NCBI RefSeq assembly: GCF_026262505.1
Contig: NC_067205.1
Span: 22,973,585 to 23,037,584, forward strand
DNA: 64,000 nt
From: Trichomonas vaginalis G3
Lineage: Eukaryota; Parabasalia; Trichomonadida; Trichomonadidae
Direction of reading: 5' to 3'
Shown here: piece after piece, positions 20,898 to 31,104 of the stretch
Layout: each line of letters starts with the position of its first letter
How positions within the stretch are numbered: the first letter of the stretch is position 1
The notes under the pieces: model-generated
What the model was told of the DNA's origin: nothing
Seen by the model: only the letters and a program-made list of their open reading frames with translations
The model's database searches: none
Position numbers and translations under genes: made by a program

Positions 20898-21669
20898 ATT
20901 TGATTCTATTATAATAAAAATGCGCTATATATTTTAAATCATTACACCTTTTTTCCTTTTTCGACAAAGAAAAGTTGACTGAAGAAAATAGAAGCTGTCT
21001 TTAACGGTTTCAAAAGTCTTGGACCTTTTCTGTTGTATTTTTTGGAATTTATGTATCGTGGAACTGATAAACATTGGATTGTTCATTATAACAAATATGG
21101 AATCTTTTAACATTTTCCTCTTGAGTAGATACATCTATTATATTTATATTGTTTGTTTGAACTTCAGATTTTGTGACAAATGATTTATCGATAAATCTAA
21201 ACAGCATAGCATAACTAAATCCTTAAGCATCCTATGTTTTAATAGAAATCATTATGTGTTCTATGAAGAAATTGTTAAATACAAAGCAATTTTTGTTAAT
21301 GAGCAATTAGATTAATTTCAAAGCTATTGCGGTGATACAAACAATATATATCCTAATGTGTGTATGATATATAGCTGTTAAAAGAAATATCACTACTTTT
21401 GCTTTGCTATTTCGAAGATAGACAATTAATATTCAATTAATCAATTCAACGTTGCGAAAAGGTATGTGAGCTTCAACACCAGAACCTAATAATGGGCTTC
21501 TAACAAAATATGGTTGTCTTTCGATATCTTTTCAAAATTGAGAACTTTCTCCGATGTAAAAAAATTAAAAATTGTTAGATATAGAATGCACGTGCTTTTT
21601 ATTTTTGCTTTTAGTAAACTTCACAGTTTTTTGTAAATAAAAAATAATCAGATCCGAAAGTGAATTCTA
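20898..21669. other. Intergenic spacer between two surface-protein genes
   Basis: About 770 bp, AT-rich. A 66-codon minus-strand frame near 20934-21134 has no support as a gene. I see no repeat or RNA signature. Confidence 0.65.
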
Positions 21670-23397
21670 ATGCTTTGGCTATTAGCTACTTTCGCTGCAT
21701 CAGACGTTCTCATTGCAAAACCGAGTAAATACAATATTCAATTGATAGATCATTCCGAAATTGTTGTTATTGATTTTGATGCAAATCCTGAAGTGAATGC
21801 ACGCAGAGCTAGTCTATCTGGATTTTCGGATTGCAAACACTATATGATAATCTCAAATCCGAGCGACGATTTACGAATTAATGACGAATTTATCAAAACT
21901 CAAATTTTTGAAATCAAATCACCACAGAATCTTTACTTTTACAGTGAAAATATGACTAACATTTACATTGATGTTGTTAATGTACCAGCTTCTTGTAATA
22001 CATTGGAATTTCTTATTAATCCAGTCACCGGAACGACGTATCAATATAACTCCGAAGTAAAAGAATTAACTACACCTTCTTATTACTGTTTTGTTGCATT
22101 TTCAGAAGGAGAATTTGATTTGAACGTCAGAATTAACTATCCTAAGTTACTTGAATACTCAGCGTATGACATGTCATCCACCACATCCCTTACTAGTTAT
22201 TCTAGTGAACAATTCGTTACGACTAACTCAATATGTTTCGTATTTACACCAGATTCAAGGCGCTCATCAGTTTCCTTTATATTTACAGTATCATCAAGGT
22301 ATTCTAACCTTCCAAATCCTAAATTTTTATATGATGATACAAAAGAATCTTATTTGACCATAAATCCTGTCACAGTCGGCACCAAATTTGCTGATTACCC
22401 AGTATTAACTTATGGAGTTCACTCAGAGCTCATAACTTCCACTGTAAAGGAATTTAAAGTTGCATCTAAAAGTTACATCGTATTTACCAACTGGACAGGG
22501 CTTAGCGGAACCGTTTATTACGGACAATCTTCATTGGACATCCTTGGATACACAGGAGTTGTAGCAATTTTATTTAATTCTACAGGAACTATGGAACTCA
22601 AGTCCTCTCTTGATTCATCTGAAGCAACATTTGTTGTACATTCACTTAAAGTTACTTGTAATGCCATTGTTACATTGTCTGGCAAAAAATCTTTCAAATT
22701 AGAACTCAAAGGAGGTTCCGATTATTGCATGGTATCAGCTTTCAAGTCAGGAGTGGTCAAAATAGAAGACAGCTCCAATACTCTTAACAAAGATTATTTA
22801 TATAATAATACTCGATATTCTTTAGAAGAAAGTACAGTTCCTACCTTCACAATATTTAACCAGATCTATATATTCGGAGATGCATGGGTTAAATATACAA
22901 TCAAGCCTTCAAAGACAGATAATTCCGAAAGTTACGTTCTTGAAGGTTATTCACCACCATATTCTTCATATTCTATCAGTAATAGGACATATGAACGCCT
23001 TAATACAGGTAAATGGGAAACACATAAAGGACTTTCTGGATTTGAAATATTTGTCATTGTTTTCTTTGCTCTTGTTGCATTTATTGGTATTGTCATATTA
23101 TTAGGCATATGTATATACAAGATAAGACAAAAGACAAGGAATTTATTGAACCAATCAATTCCTTTAGAAGATAATGTAACAGAACGACCTTTAAACACTG
23201 TAACTACTACACGTAATAGTTATGAAAATGAAGTAAAGAATCAACAAGAACTAGAACCTCCTTCTCGTCCTCCACAACAAATTTATGCTGCTCCTCCTGA
23301 ACAACAGCCTTATTATGCTCCACCTGTTTATCAGGCTCAACAACCAGTTAATCCTTACCAACCACCACCTTCAGATTATGATAATCCTTATAATTAA
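21670..23397 (+). CDS. Type I membrane glycoprotein with Pro/Tyr/Gln-rich tail
   Basis: 575 residues. The signal peptide is MLWLLATFAASDVLIA. The ectodomain (about 17-455) is beta-rich with scattered cysteines and N-x-S/T sites. The motif ISNPSDDLRIN at about 57-67 and SCNTLEFLINP at about 111-121 recur in the truncated gene at 25906. One membrane span lies at about 457-482 (FVIVFFALVAFIGIVILLG), followed by a basic KIRQKTR. The 90-residue cytoplasmic tail is rich in proline, glutamine and tyrosine (PPSRPPQQIY, APPEQQPYYAPP, PPPSDYDNPYN), which could bind SH3/WW-type partners or sorting adaptors. It is a trichomonad-type surface protein of unknown ligand, same strand as the large surface gene upstream. 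Confidence 0.8.
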   Translation: MLWLLATFAASDVLIAKPSKYNIQLIDHSEIVVIDFDANPEVNARRASLSGFSDCKHYMIISNPSDDLRINDEFIKTQIFEIKSPQNLYFYSENMTNIYIDVVNVPASCNTLEFLINPVTGTTYQYNSEVKELTTPSYYCFVAFSEGEFDLNVRINYPKLLEYSAYDMSSTTSLTSYSSEQFVTTNSICFVFTPDSRRSSVSFIFTVSSRYSNLPNPKFLYDDTKESYLTINPVTVGTKFADYPVLTYGVHSELITSTVKEFKVASKSYIVFTNWTGLSGTVYYGQSSLDILGYTGVVAILFNSTGTMELKSSLDSSEATFVVHSLKVTCNAIVTLSGKKSFKLELKGGSDYCMVSAFKSGVVKIEDSSNTLNKDYLYNNTRYSLEESTVPTFTIFNQIYIFGDAWVKYTIKPSKTDNSESYVLEGYSPPYSSYSISNRTYERLNTGKWETHKGLSGFEIFVIVFFALVAFIGIVILLGICIYKIRQKTRNLLNQSIPLEDNVTERPLNTVTTTRNSYENEVKNQQELEPPSRPPQQIYAAPPEQQPYYAPPVYQAQQPVNPYQPPPSDYDNPYN

Positions 23398-24349
23398 TTG
23401 TAAAATAAAAAATTAAAAATGCGATTTTTTTTTTATAATTTTGTTTTGTTTTTACTCAAAAAATGATAATCAATACCACTGAATAATATATTGATTGAAA
23501 TAATTTTATTAAAAATTTCAAACAATCATAATCAAGGAATAATTCATAGCCTATCAAATAAACTATGCACCAATAAAATAAATCATGGAAATAGAAAGAT
23601 TCATGTTATATCCGAAATTTTCTCTAGCATTATGGCTGAAATCAACGCTTAGCATGATAATGATAAGCATATAACTAGATGAATATAAATTTCCAGATCA
23701 TGTGGAAAATGTCATCAACGTTGCATTTTTTTAGAAAGGTAGTCCCACGAAGAATCTAAACGACAGATTTCCAAATAAATAAGATAAATAGAATCAGTAG
23801 GCTCCAAATATGAATGATATGATCTTAGTTTGAAAAGTTACTAAAAGCATAAAAAGATTTGTGAATTACGTTTTAATTTCCATAATTTTTATCAATTAAT
23901 TATCACGTTATGATTTACATATCAAATTTAATTTCAAATATAAGTAAATATCAATATTCATTACCGTTTTCCAGAAGTTGGGAACGTAGGGTATTTGTAT
24001 TTCAAATTTAAGTATAATTGGAGTTTTTGAATAAAACCATAATATTCCCAGCTTACATGATTATAGTTTATTATGTAATATCCGGTTTATCAGGGAAATA
24101 ATAGATTTGAATTCTTACTTTTGAGGATTTGATAGAAAATAGTATAATGATAATGGATCACGACAGAATTATTTTATATTCAATAAACCATTTTGCGTAA
24201 ATGGTGGTTCTTATCATCTATCAAATTTCGTAAGAAGTCTCTTAAAAATCTTGGAGTTCTTCAAGAAACGATCTTGTTCAAGATACATGTCGAGATGCTT
24301 TAATAAAATTAATCATAAATCGAAGCAAAACATCACATTTGTTAATAAT
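23398..24349. other. AT-rich intergenic, no gene seen
   Basis: About 950 bp without a convincing frame. At 23737-23753 the sequence GAAAGGTAGTCCCACGAA has an inverted counterpart at about 25581-25598, so it may be one boundary of a larger repeat that includes the dispersed repeat to its right. Confidence 0.6.
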
Positions 24350-25584
24350 TTCATGTAATATATAAAATTCAAGATTATAATGTCTACTGAATGCTAACAA
24401 AAACGAACAAAATCTCATCTCTCCACTAGAATATTAATATGATGCAGTTTTTTGTTTAGATCTAATATAAAAATGAATAAAAACTTTACTTTTACACTTT
24501 TCATTCAAGTATTTTACTAATATAGATCATGCTTTATCAATGCTTAGTACTATTCTTTTTAGAATAAAGGATAATAAGAAAGATATTTGTGATTTAAAAT
24601 AATTTTTTAAAATTCACCTTTAACTCATCACTCTGTGAGATGTAAAAAGCATTCGCATTACTCATTCTGCTTAATTGATCAACTCAAAATTCCAAAAAAA
24701 TTTCAATAAATCAAAAATGAGAATCAAAAATTTGATTTTTCTCTTGAAAAAATCAATTTTCAAAAAAATTTGGAAAATCAAAGTATTGTATAATTAATCA
24801 AATCATCAAATGGAATCGTTTTTATTCATAAAAAACATCTAATTTTTGATTTGGAAATCATATTTATTAAAAACTCATTCTATAGTTGATGCAATGTCAT
24901 GATTGCTGTTGAAAATATTATTTCCATAACAAAATTCTTATTTTAAGATAGTAAAATAATAAAGTTTTTATTTCAACAACAACAAGTAAATAGATGAATG
25001 GAAACGTACTACATTCGCATAAATGTAGTAACTATCGTCGATATTTGAGTTATGACTATTCCAATCAAAATGTATAAAATTGAAATCAAAAATATCAAAC
25101 AATTATATTCGGTACTGTGCACTCATTATAGAGGTCATCGTAATTTATATGTAATTTATATCTAAAAGCCGACTTTTTTTTTCTTATTGCAATAATTTTC
25201 TCAAATTTTAGTAACTTTTTCTATGTTCAAGTTATTTGAATATGTATCATAAGCGACGTAAGAACTCAAAATTACGAGGAATTCTGTTGTTGCATTTTCG
25301 AGATGCAAAATTTCGATTTTTAATATGGGGATTTGGCAGGTGCAATCTTGATGTTATCTCCATGTAGAAGTACTGTTGCAATATAATTAAAATTAACGAA
25401 GTTGATTTTAAATTGCATAATGCTGGAGAATAACTGACAATACAACTAAGTATACTATATAAGATAGTTGCTAATTGGAGTAATAAATTAGGCTCCACCA
25501 ATCATTTCTTTCATCTCTGCCATAACGAGCAGAAAAGAAGCGAACAGTAACCCTAGGAAAAAAGAAGAAGGGTGTCACTTTTCG
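24350..25584 (-). repeat. Dispersed repeat, copy A (inverted relative to 48.42-49.69 kb)
   Basis: The reverse complement of this stretch aligns colinearly with 48421-49690 over about 1.25 kb. Shared landmarks in order are GAAAAGTGACA, TTTTTTCCTAGG, TTTCTGCTC, CCCCATATTAAAAATC, TTATTGCAATAAG, ACTACATTTATG, GTACGTTTCCATTCATCT, CTTTGATTTTCCAAAT and TGTTAGCATT. By eye roughly two thirds to three quarters of positions agree, so the copies are old. An 84-codon minus-strand frame (25247-25501) spans part of it and has a counterpart stretch (PHIKN) in copy B. It could be a relic of a coding element, but no known transposase is recognisable. Confidence 0.8.
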
Positions 25585-25905
25585 TGGGACTACCTTTTTT
25601 TAGTAAATTAAATTTTCCCACCATATGTTGGAAATTGAGACGGAGTTGATTCTTGAAATATCTTAAACAAAATTTACAACTATTTAATTTTTCAAGCACC
25701 ACTCTTAATCGAATTTTAAAATTTATCCATATTAATAGATATGTACACACAAATATTTTTTCGGAATTTAAATTTTTGAAAGCTCAAAAATTTTGTAGTT
25801 GAGTATTTTAATAACCATATAATGAGCATGATCATGATAAATTGTTTTTGAAAAAAATAATTCAGTATTGAATTATCCTCTTTTTCAGAATTTCATTTTA
25901 TATTT

Positions 25906-26288
25906 ATGTTGTTATTTTTAGTTACTCAGTGTCTCAGCTACGAATTCATCACAAATTTAGCCAGCTCATACCTTGAGTTCTCCAATGGCAAAGCCGATTT
26001 TAAGCTCGGTTATGAGCCTCTTTGTGGTTATTCTTATTATCTTATCTTATCAAATCCTGATGACAATTTGACACTAAATTTTGAAAAAGCTAAACAAGTA
26101 TACAAAATTGCTCCAGCTACATACTATAGTTTTAGGAGCAGCAAGAAATATAATTTGCAATATGATCTAGTTCTTATTCCAGATGATTGCGATACTCTTG
26201 AATTCATAATTAATCCACAGAATAGAGAAGATTCTAATTACGAATTTGCAAGTTCTCAGAATAGAGAAGATTCTAATTACGAATTTGA
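25906..26288 (+). pseudogene. Truncated paralogue of the 21670-23397 surface protein
   Basis: About 128 codons from a good ATG. The signal peptide is MLLFLVTQCLSYEF. YYLILSNPDDNLTLN and DDCDTLEFIINPQNRED then match the corresponding N-terminal region of the gene at 21670. A 39-bp segment is duplicated in tandem and in frame (NREDSNYEF twice) just before the break. At 26288 the sequence switches directly into the 122-bp hairpin repeat, and no continuation of the ectodomain, membrane span or tail is found beyond it. The frame runs a short way into the repeat and stops. It is a host gene cut off by, or at, a repeat insertion. Confidence 0.85.
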
Positions 26289-26494
26289 AGTTATGAATGC
26301 GGAACAGTATGCCATTCTGGGAGACATGCACAGGCAATGTCTCCCGGAATGACACATGCAGACCAACAAGAGTGCACAATGCACTCTTGTCGGTCAAAGT
26401 TCCGCATTCAAGTTATGAATGCGGAACAGTATGCCATTCTGGGAGACATGCACAGGCAATGTCTCCCGGAATGACACATGCAGACCAACAAGAG
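26288..26494 (-). repeat. 122-bp hairpin repeat, inverted copy within the truncated surface gene
   Basis: About 1.7 units of the same 122-bp repeat as 11301-11820, in opposite orientation; AAGTTATGAATGCGG recurs at 26288 and 26410, again 122 bp apart. Both units carry the GTTCCGCATTCA-type H3 stem, found in only one of the four units at the other locus. The right edge is at about 26494, where the H1 stem is cut short. Confidence 0.95.
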
Positions 26495-27802
26495 TGAACA
26501 ATTCGCTTTCTCCTTTGAAATCCAACATTCTAATCACATCTACATTAATAAATTGTTATAAAATACTAATCAAAGATCCAATACAATTCTACTATCTTAT
26601 ACACACATTACCAATGTTAACACCTCTTATAACTTAAATTATTTCATAAAATTTGTTTTTATATCTTATTATTTTCTCATAATGCTTCTAATACATCTCT
26701 AATTTCTTACATTCAAACACCAATATCGTCATACTATCATAAGCACTTAATTTTTTCAAATTTTTAGACTTAAATTTGAGCTACATTTTCATCATCATTT
26801 TTAGCCTTAAGCTTCTATAAGGTTATAATACATTATCGTAATATTCTAATATTTATGATTCTTACTACTCAATTCAATATAATCATATAAGTCACTCATA
26901 ATCAGGAGAATAATTTAAAAATCTATAGCTCATATTTTGACAATTATATATATAGATGATGCATATTGCAATTCCGGTTTCAACACGATCAAATGTCAAA
27001 CCATGATAAAATATATATCAATTTACAAAATATCGATTAACATTAGAATCCATATCTAATTCCATCAATGCACAGTTGTAAATGCTTAATTCATCTTTGA
27101 GAAACGTGAATAGCACAATTTTATAAGATTATTTGTTGAATATTTAAAATATAAGCCAAATCGAATCTGCTGTATATTACTTTAGTTTATAATTGAATGT
27201 TAAATGTGCTCAGATAAATATTTGAGTCAGATATCGCATTTTCAAATTTCAAATTTTATCTCATGAAGTTAGAATTCATTTGATCATACAACATCATATT
27301 AGTCAAACTAGAGTTCAATCGCGATTCCAAAATGGAACAATTGCTTGTTTTATCAAAATGTTAAAATATTAATCTAAAAAACTTAATATCTAACCAAAAC
27401 ATTCTAGAAATATCATATACAGGTATATGCAATCTAAATGCACACGAAATACTGAAAATTAAAAAGAATATTTATGAGATTATTAAATCTTATGCATTTC
27501 AATGAAGAGTCGATAATTATCATCTCTATAGGTTATATATCAACATATGAGTTTTTGGATTGACCACTACTATACTAATGTGATCAAATTAATCTGATTT
27601 CTTGAATTTTCATTTGAAGCATTCGCAGTAGTAGGAGTACCTTCATATATTAACATATTAAAAAATTTCGCCCAGATTCGCATTTTAATCATGATTTTAA
27701 GATTGCATTAGATTTCGAAATGCAGAAAAAAATCACTTTAGATTCCCTTCAAACTCTAAGCATAAGCATGTCTCTATATGAGGAAACTATTTGAGCTATT
27801 CA

Positions 27803-27880
27803 TTTGGCGGCCCAAAAACTCATGTTGCCTGAGCGCAGAAAATACCAATTTTTGGACCCTGGGTAGGGGGTCATGCATGT
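27803..27880 (+). ncRNA. Possible Sm-class small RNA (weak)
   Basis: A GC-rich island about 75 bp long in very AT-rich sequence. It contains AATTTTTGG (27847-27855), a good match to the Sm-protein site of spliceosomal RNAs, followed at once by a stem GACCC/GGGTC (27855-27859/27868-27872), as in the 3' end of U4 or U5. Upstream is GAGCGCAG, but none of the diagnostic U1, U2, U4, U5 or U6 sequences is clear. It could equally be a relic of a coding or repeat sequence. Confidence 0.25.
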
Positions 27881-28168
27881 TTTCTAAATGTTGGAAAAGT
27901 AGGGTATATATTATTTTTTATTCATTCGAAATTTCAAGTTATATAGAATATATCATGACTTAAACTACATATTACTCAAGTATATAACTATACAATGACA
28001 AATGATCTATTTGCATAATGGAACTCGTTACATAACTAGATAATTTCATGAAAATTAATCATAAGACCACTTAAAACATAAAAATAAAAACCATAATTAA
28101 GGAAGTCAATTTGGAAAATTGTTTTCACTTTAGGAGAATATAATTTTCCATTTGGAAAATTTAAAAAG

Positions 28169-28190
28169 TGAGACGCGCAGGATTCGAACT
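28169..28190 (-). other. tRNA 3'-half-like fragment
   Basis: On the minus strand AGTTCGAATCCTGCGCGTC and the next bases read as a T-loop (TTCGAAT), a 3' T-stem (CCTGC), a 7-nt acceptor strand and discriminator A, followed by a T-run. The 5' part of the tRNA is absent. It is a fragment, not a functional tRNA. Confidence 0.35.
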
Positions 28191-28336
28191 TTTTTTAAAA
28201 GTTGATTTAAATGAATTTTAGTGTGGAATATAAGGATAATATCATATTTAAAATAAGAATATACTAGTTTAGGTGGTATTAATTTTTTCAATAAATTTGA
28301 GAGTATGTACGTTTAGGGCATGAAAAGTGTCAATTC

Positions 28337-28354
28337 GCTCAGCGAAAGCTGAGC
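28337..28354. repeat. GC-rich hairpin beside an AAAAGTGTC motif
   Basis: GCTCAGC GAAA GCTGAGC, a 7-bp stem with a GAAA tetraloop, preceded by AAAAGTGTCAATTC. The reverse complement of 48383-48400 is GCTCGGC GAAT GCCGAGC with the same CAATTC flank; one A-T pair is replaced by G-C. Confidence 0.7.
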
Positions 28355-28905
28355 TAGCTTCGTTCTCGAAAGAATAAGGAAGGAGTGAAGGAGAATGATA
28401 CAGAAGTTGACACATTCATATCATTTCAACAAATTTTGATCAAATTGAAATTCAATAAAATTCAATTCAATTCATATCCTTCAGTCAGTACATTGATATC
28501 CTTCTGCATCACAATGATAACTCGGGCATCAATAGTTCTACAACTAACTCAGAAAAAACAAGATTATTACTTCCTGCTTACAGCTTTTAAAAAGTTTCGA
28601 TGATAAAAATCACTCTACTCTCGTTTATCGACATATGGTGATAGTAGTTAAACATATTCTTATCGATATTAATAAAAATATTTGTACGAAAATCTTATCC
28701 AATTAGAGAGTTATTCATAAAGTATATGATAATTATAATTACTTTATCTTTGTTTTATCTTTGAATAAACAATTTAATTTAAATTGCATAATATTTTTTG
28801 GTTGAAAGACAGGAAACTTAGTTGAGTTTGTATTATTTTTATCGTTTAATTCATCGTATCAGTGAGTGATCCAGATATTTAAGATATTTAGAAAAAAAAT
28901 TATTA

Positions 28906-30167
28906 CCCAGATTTGCTTTACTTTTACCACTCCCCATGTAATTTCTGGGGAAAACGATAATTCATTTTTTTTATGGATGAATAGATCGTTTTCCTAGAAA
29001 GGACCTCATATCTCTGGCTAAAAAGAGTGTCAGATCCTAAATAGATTATTGATCTAGTGTACAAATCCAATAAAAAGCCTATTTTTTTGGCTTTTTTGGT
29101 GCTCATTTTTCGAAGATCTACATGAATATGGGGAAACCATCGGATTTTTTTGGTTAACCCACATCTTCATAGTCTGGACTATCTTTCCTCGAAGGACCTC
29201 TTTACGGGTGTAAAAACTCATAAAGTTCTCAAAGATTCATTCTCGATCTCCATGCTGAAAGAATTTACATATAAAAAGAGATCTACGCATCAAACTACAG
29301 CCATAAATAACTGAACCCCTAAAGCTCAGCTCTTAGTTTATCAAAAACGTCCGAAATCCTTCTCATTGCAATCAAATTTTCTCAATAACTCATAAGAAAA
29401 ATCGAATTTTGATTAAGCCGATGTTATAGGTATCACAAATACTACAAACTTGAGCAATATCGAAATTGCCAGCAAAAGTTTGAAATTGCATTGCTCATAT
29501 TTGTTTTGTAAACTAAAAATCTGCTTATATTATTCATTAATTTTTATTATATTATTCATATACTTTAATAAAAACAATACTATTTCACCTTAAAAATGAA
29601 TTTCATAAGTCAATATTATTTTTTTGAAAATGTATCAATTTTCGATTAAAACAACATGAGAATAAAATTTACGCAAAATTATTTAAAAAATGGTTTTAAA
29701 AATTTACAATTGATTAAGAATAAGATTGGAAGAAGTTTTGAAGTTTAATTTTAAAAAAAAAATTCGGATATTATTCATGGATCTAAGTAATCTGATATTT
29801 GAGTATCGGCACTATGCATAAAACATATATTTATAGTTTTTTGGATTTTTATGATTTTAAATATATTCAAATTTGGCAATCCAATAGATTTTTAAAAAAT
29901 AGGTAAATAAAAATAGATTACATATGCAGCAGATTTAAACATAAACAAATCTTATAGTGACCCAAAAAAAAATTCATGATCCAAAAAAGAAAAAAATTAG
30001 CTAAATGGGAATCAAACCTTGGCATAACGAATCATTATGTCAGATGTTTCCACTACACTACACCGGCAGTTCGAAAAATACCCTTGGTGGTTCTATTTAA
30101 TAGCTACTCCCAACGATAGGCGGTGTCCCCAGCTTTAGAGAGGTGGTAAAAGTAAGGCAAATCTGGG
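28906..30167. mobile_element. TIR-bounded DNA element, 1.26 kb, possible mariner relative
   Basis: It is bounded by 25-bp terminal inverted repeats with one mismatch (28906-28930 and 30143-30167; outer ends CCCAGATTTGC). Each is flanked by TA (28904-28905 and 30168-30169), the target-site duplication of Tc1/mariner elements. The length is close to that of trichomonad mariner copies (about 1.3 kb). No intact transposase frame is present; the longest frame is 60 codons (28924-29106, minus). It is therefore either a decayed or a non-autonomous copy. A tRNA-like stretch lies inside near the right end. Family assignment is tentative because no DDD-type motif can be read. Confidence 0.65.
30009..30070 (-). 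other. tRNA-like relic inside the TIR element
   Basis: On the minus strand there is a good A box (TAGTGTAGTGG), an anticodon-stem-like CATAA/TTATG with a 7-nt loop, and a B box with one change (GGTTTGATTCC). T-stem pairing fails and the loop lacks the usual T33, so it is not a working tRNA. It may be a tRNA pseudogene or a tRNA-derived (SINE-like) Pol III promoter. Confidence 0.4.
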
Positions 30168-30169
30168 TA

Positions 30170-31104
30170 ATTTGATTAACAAATTTTAATCAAAATAGCA
30201 AAAATCTATTTGATAGCTGCTATCTAAACGTATAAAATTGTCAATTTTATGAAAATAAATTGAAAATCTCATGAAATGTAAAGGAGAGTAATATTTTTCA
30301 ATTTTCTTTTTTTCTTTGTCTCAAATATTTTCTGTTGGGAATTTTCTTGTTATCAAAAAATAATTTTAATATTTGTTTATTTCATTACATATAATAAAAT
30401 TTTAAAAACTCTATTTCTTCTCAAGAAAATTTTTTCCTTCATATGAAGAAACATTTTGTTTTCCATTTGATGCTGAGTCTAAATCTCGATTTTTGAATTT
30501 TCTTCTTTCCAAATTTCTTTTTTCCAAATTAGAAGTTTAATTCAAATTTTCAATAGTTTATATATTTTCTCAAACCGTCTCAGATTTTCTCACTTTTTAG
30601 GGATTTTCTCTCAAAATATACAAAAATAGTAATATCAATACATGTGTCTAATATACTTTAAAACCATCGTGACAAAATTCAAAAACGAAGAGTTCTTCTC
30701 TCCAAATTTTTTTTCAAAATCAAAAAAATGAGATAAAAAAGTACGTTTGGAAAATTCATTTTTAGCATTTTAGGAATTTTCTCACTTTTCTTCCAAATTG
30801 ACATCCTTAGCCATAATGCATTATCCCATATTACTCTAACATAGTGATGGCTAAAAGTATATTTTATGATCTAATTGCTACAAAAGAATCTGAAAGAATT
30901 ATCGTGAAAAGTGACAAATGTCAAATACAATGAAGATATCAGCACAGCACTACATAATGTTTTTTCTACAAATAATTTTTATAATTTTACAACTTCACAA
31001 AAAATTCCTCAACTTTTTTCTTTAATATTTCATACGATTATTTTATGTATAAATTCATCAATTTTTTTCTAACCTTTTTTATAAAAATTTCTTTTTGAGG
31101 TCAT
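30170..31104. other. AT-rich 5' flank of the Spt5-like gene
   Basis: About 930 bp, very AT-rich. An AAAAGTGACA motif is at 30907-30916, about 190 bp upstream of the next start codon. No gene or repeat is recognised otherwise. Confidence 0.6.

Larger units (their letters stand above)
26495..28905. other. Gene-poor AT-rich stretch with small RNA-like scraps
   Basis: About 2.4 kb without a supportable gene. It holds a short GC-rich island at 27803-27880 with an Sm-like site, a tRNA 3'-half-like piece at 28169-28190 and a GC-rich hairpin at 28337-28354, all listed separately. Small frames at 27778-27963 and 28385-28603 have no family resemblance. Confidence 0.65.
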
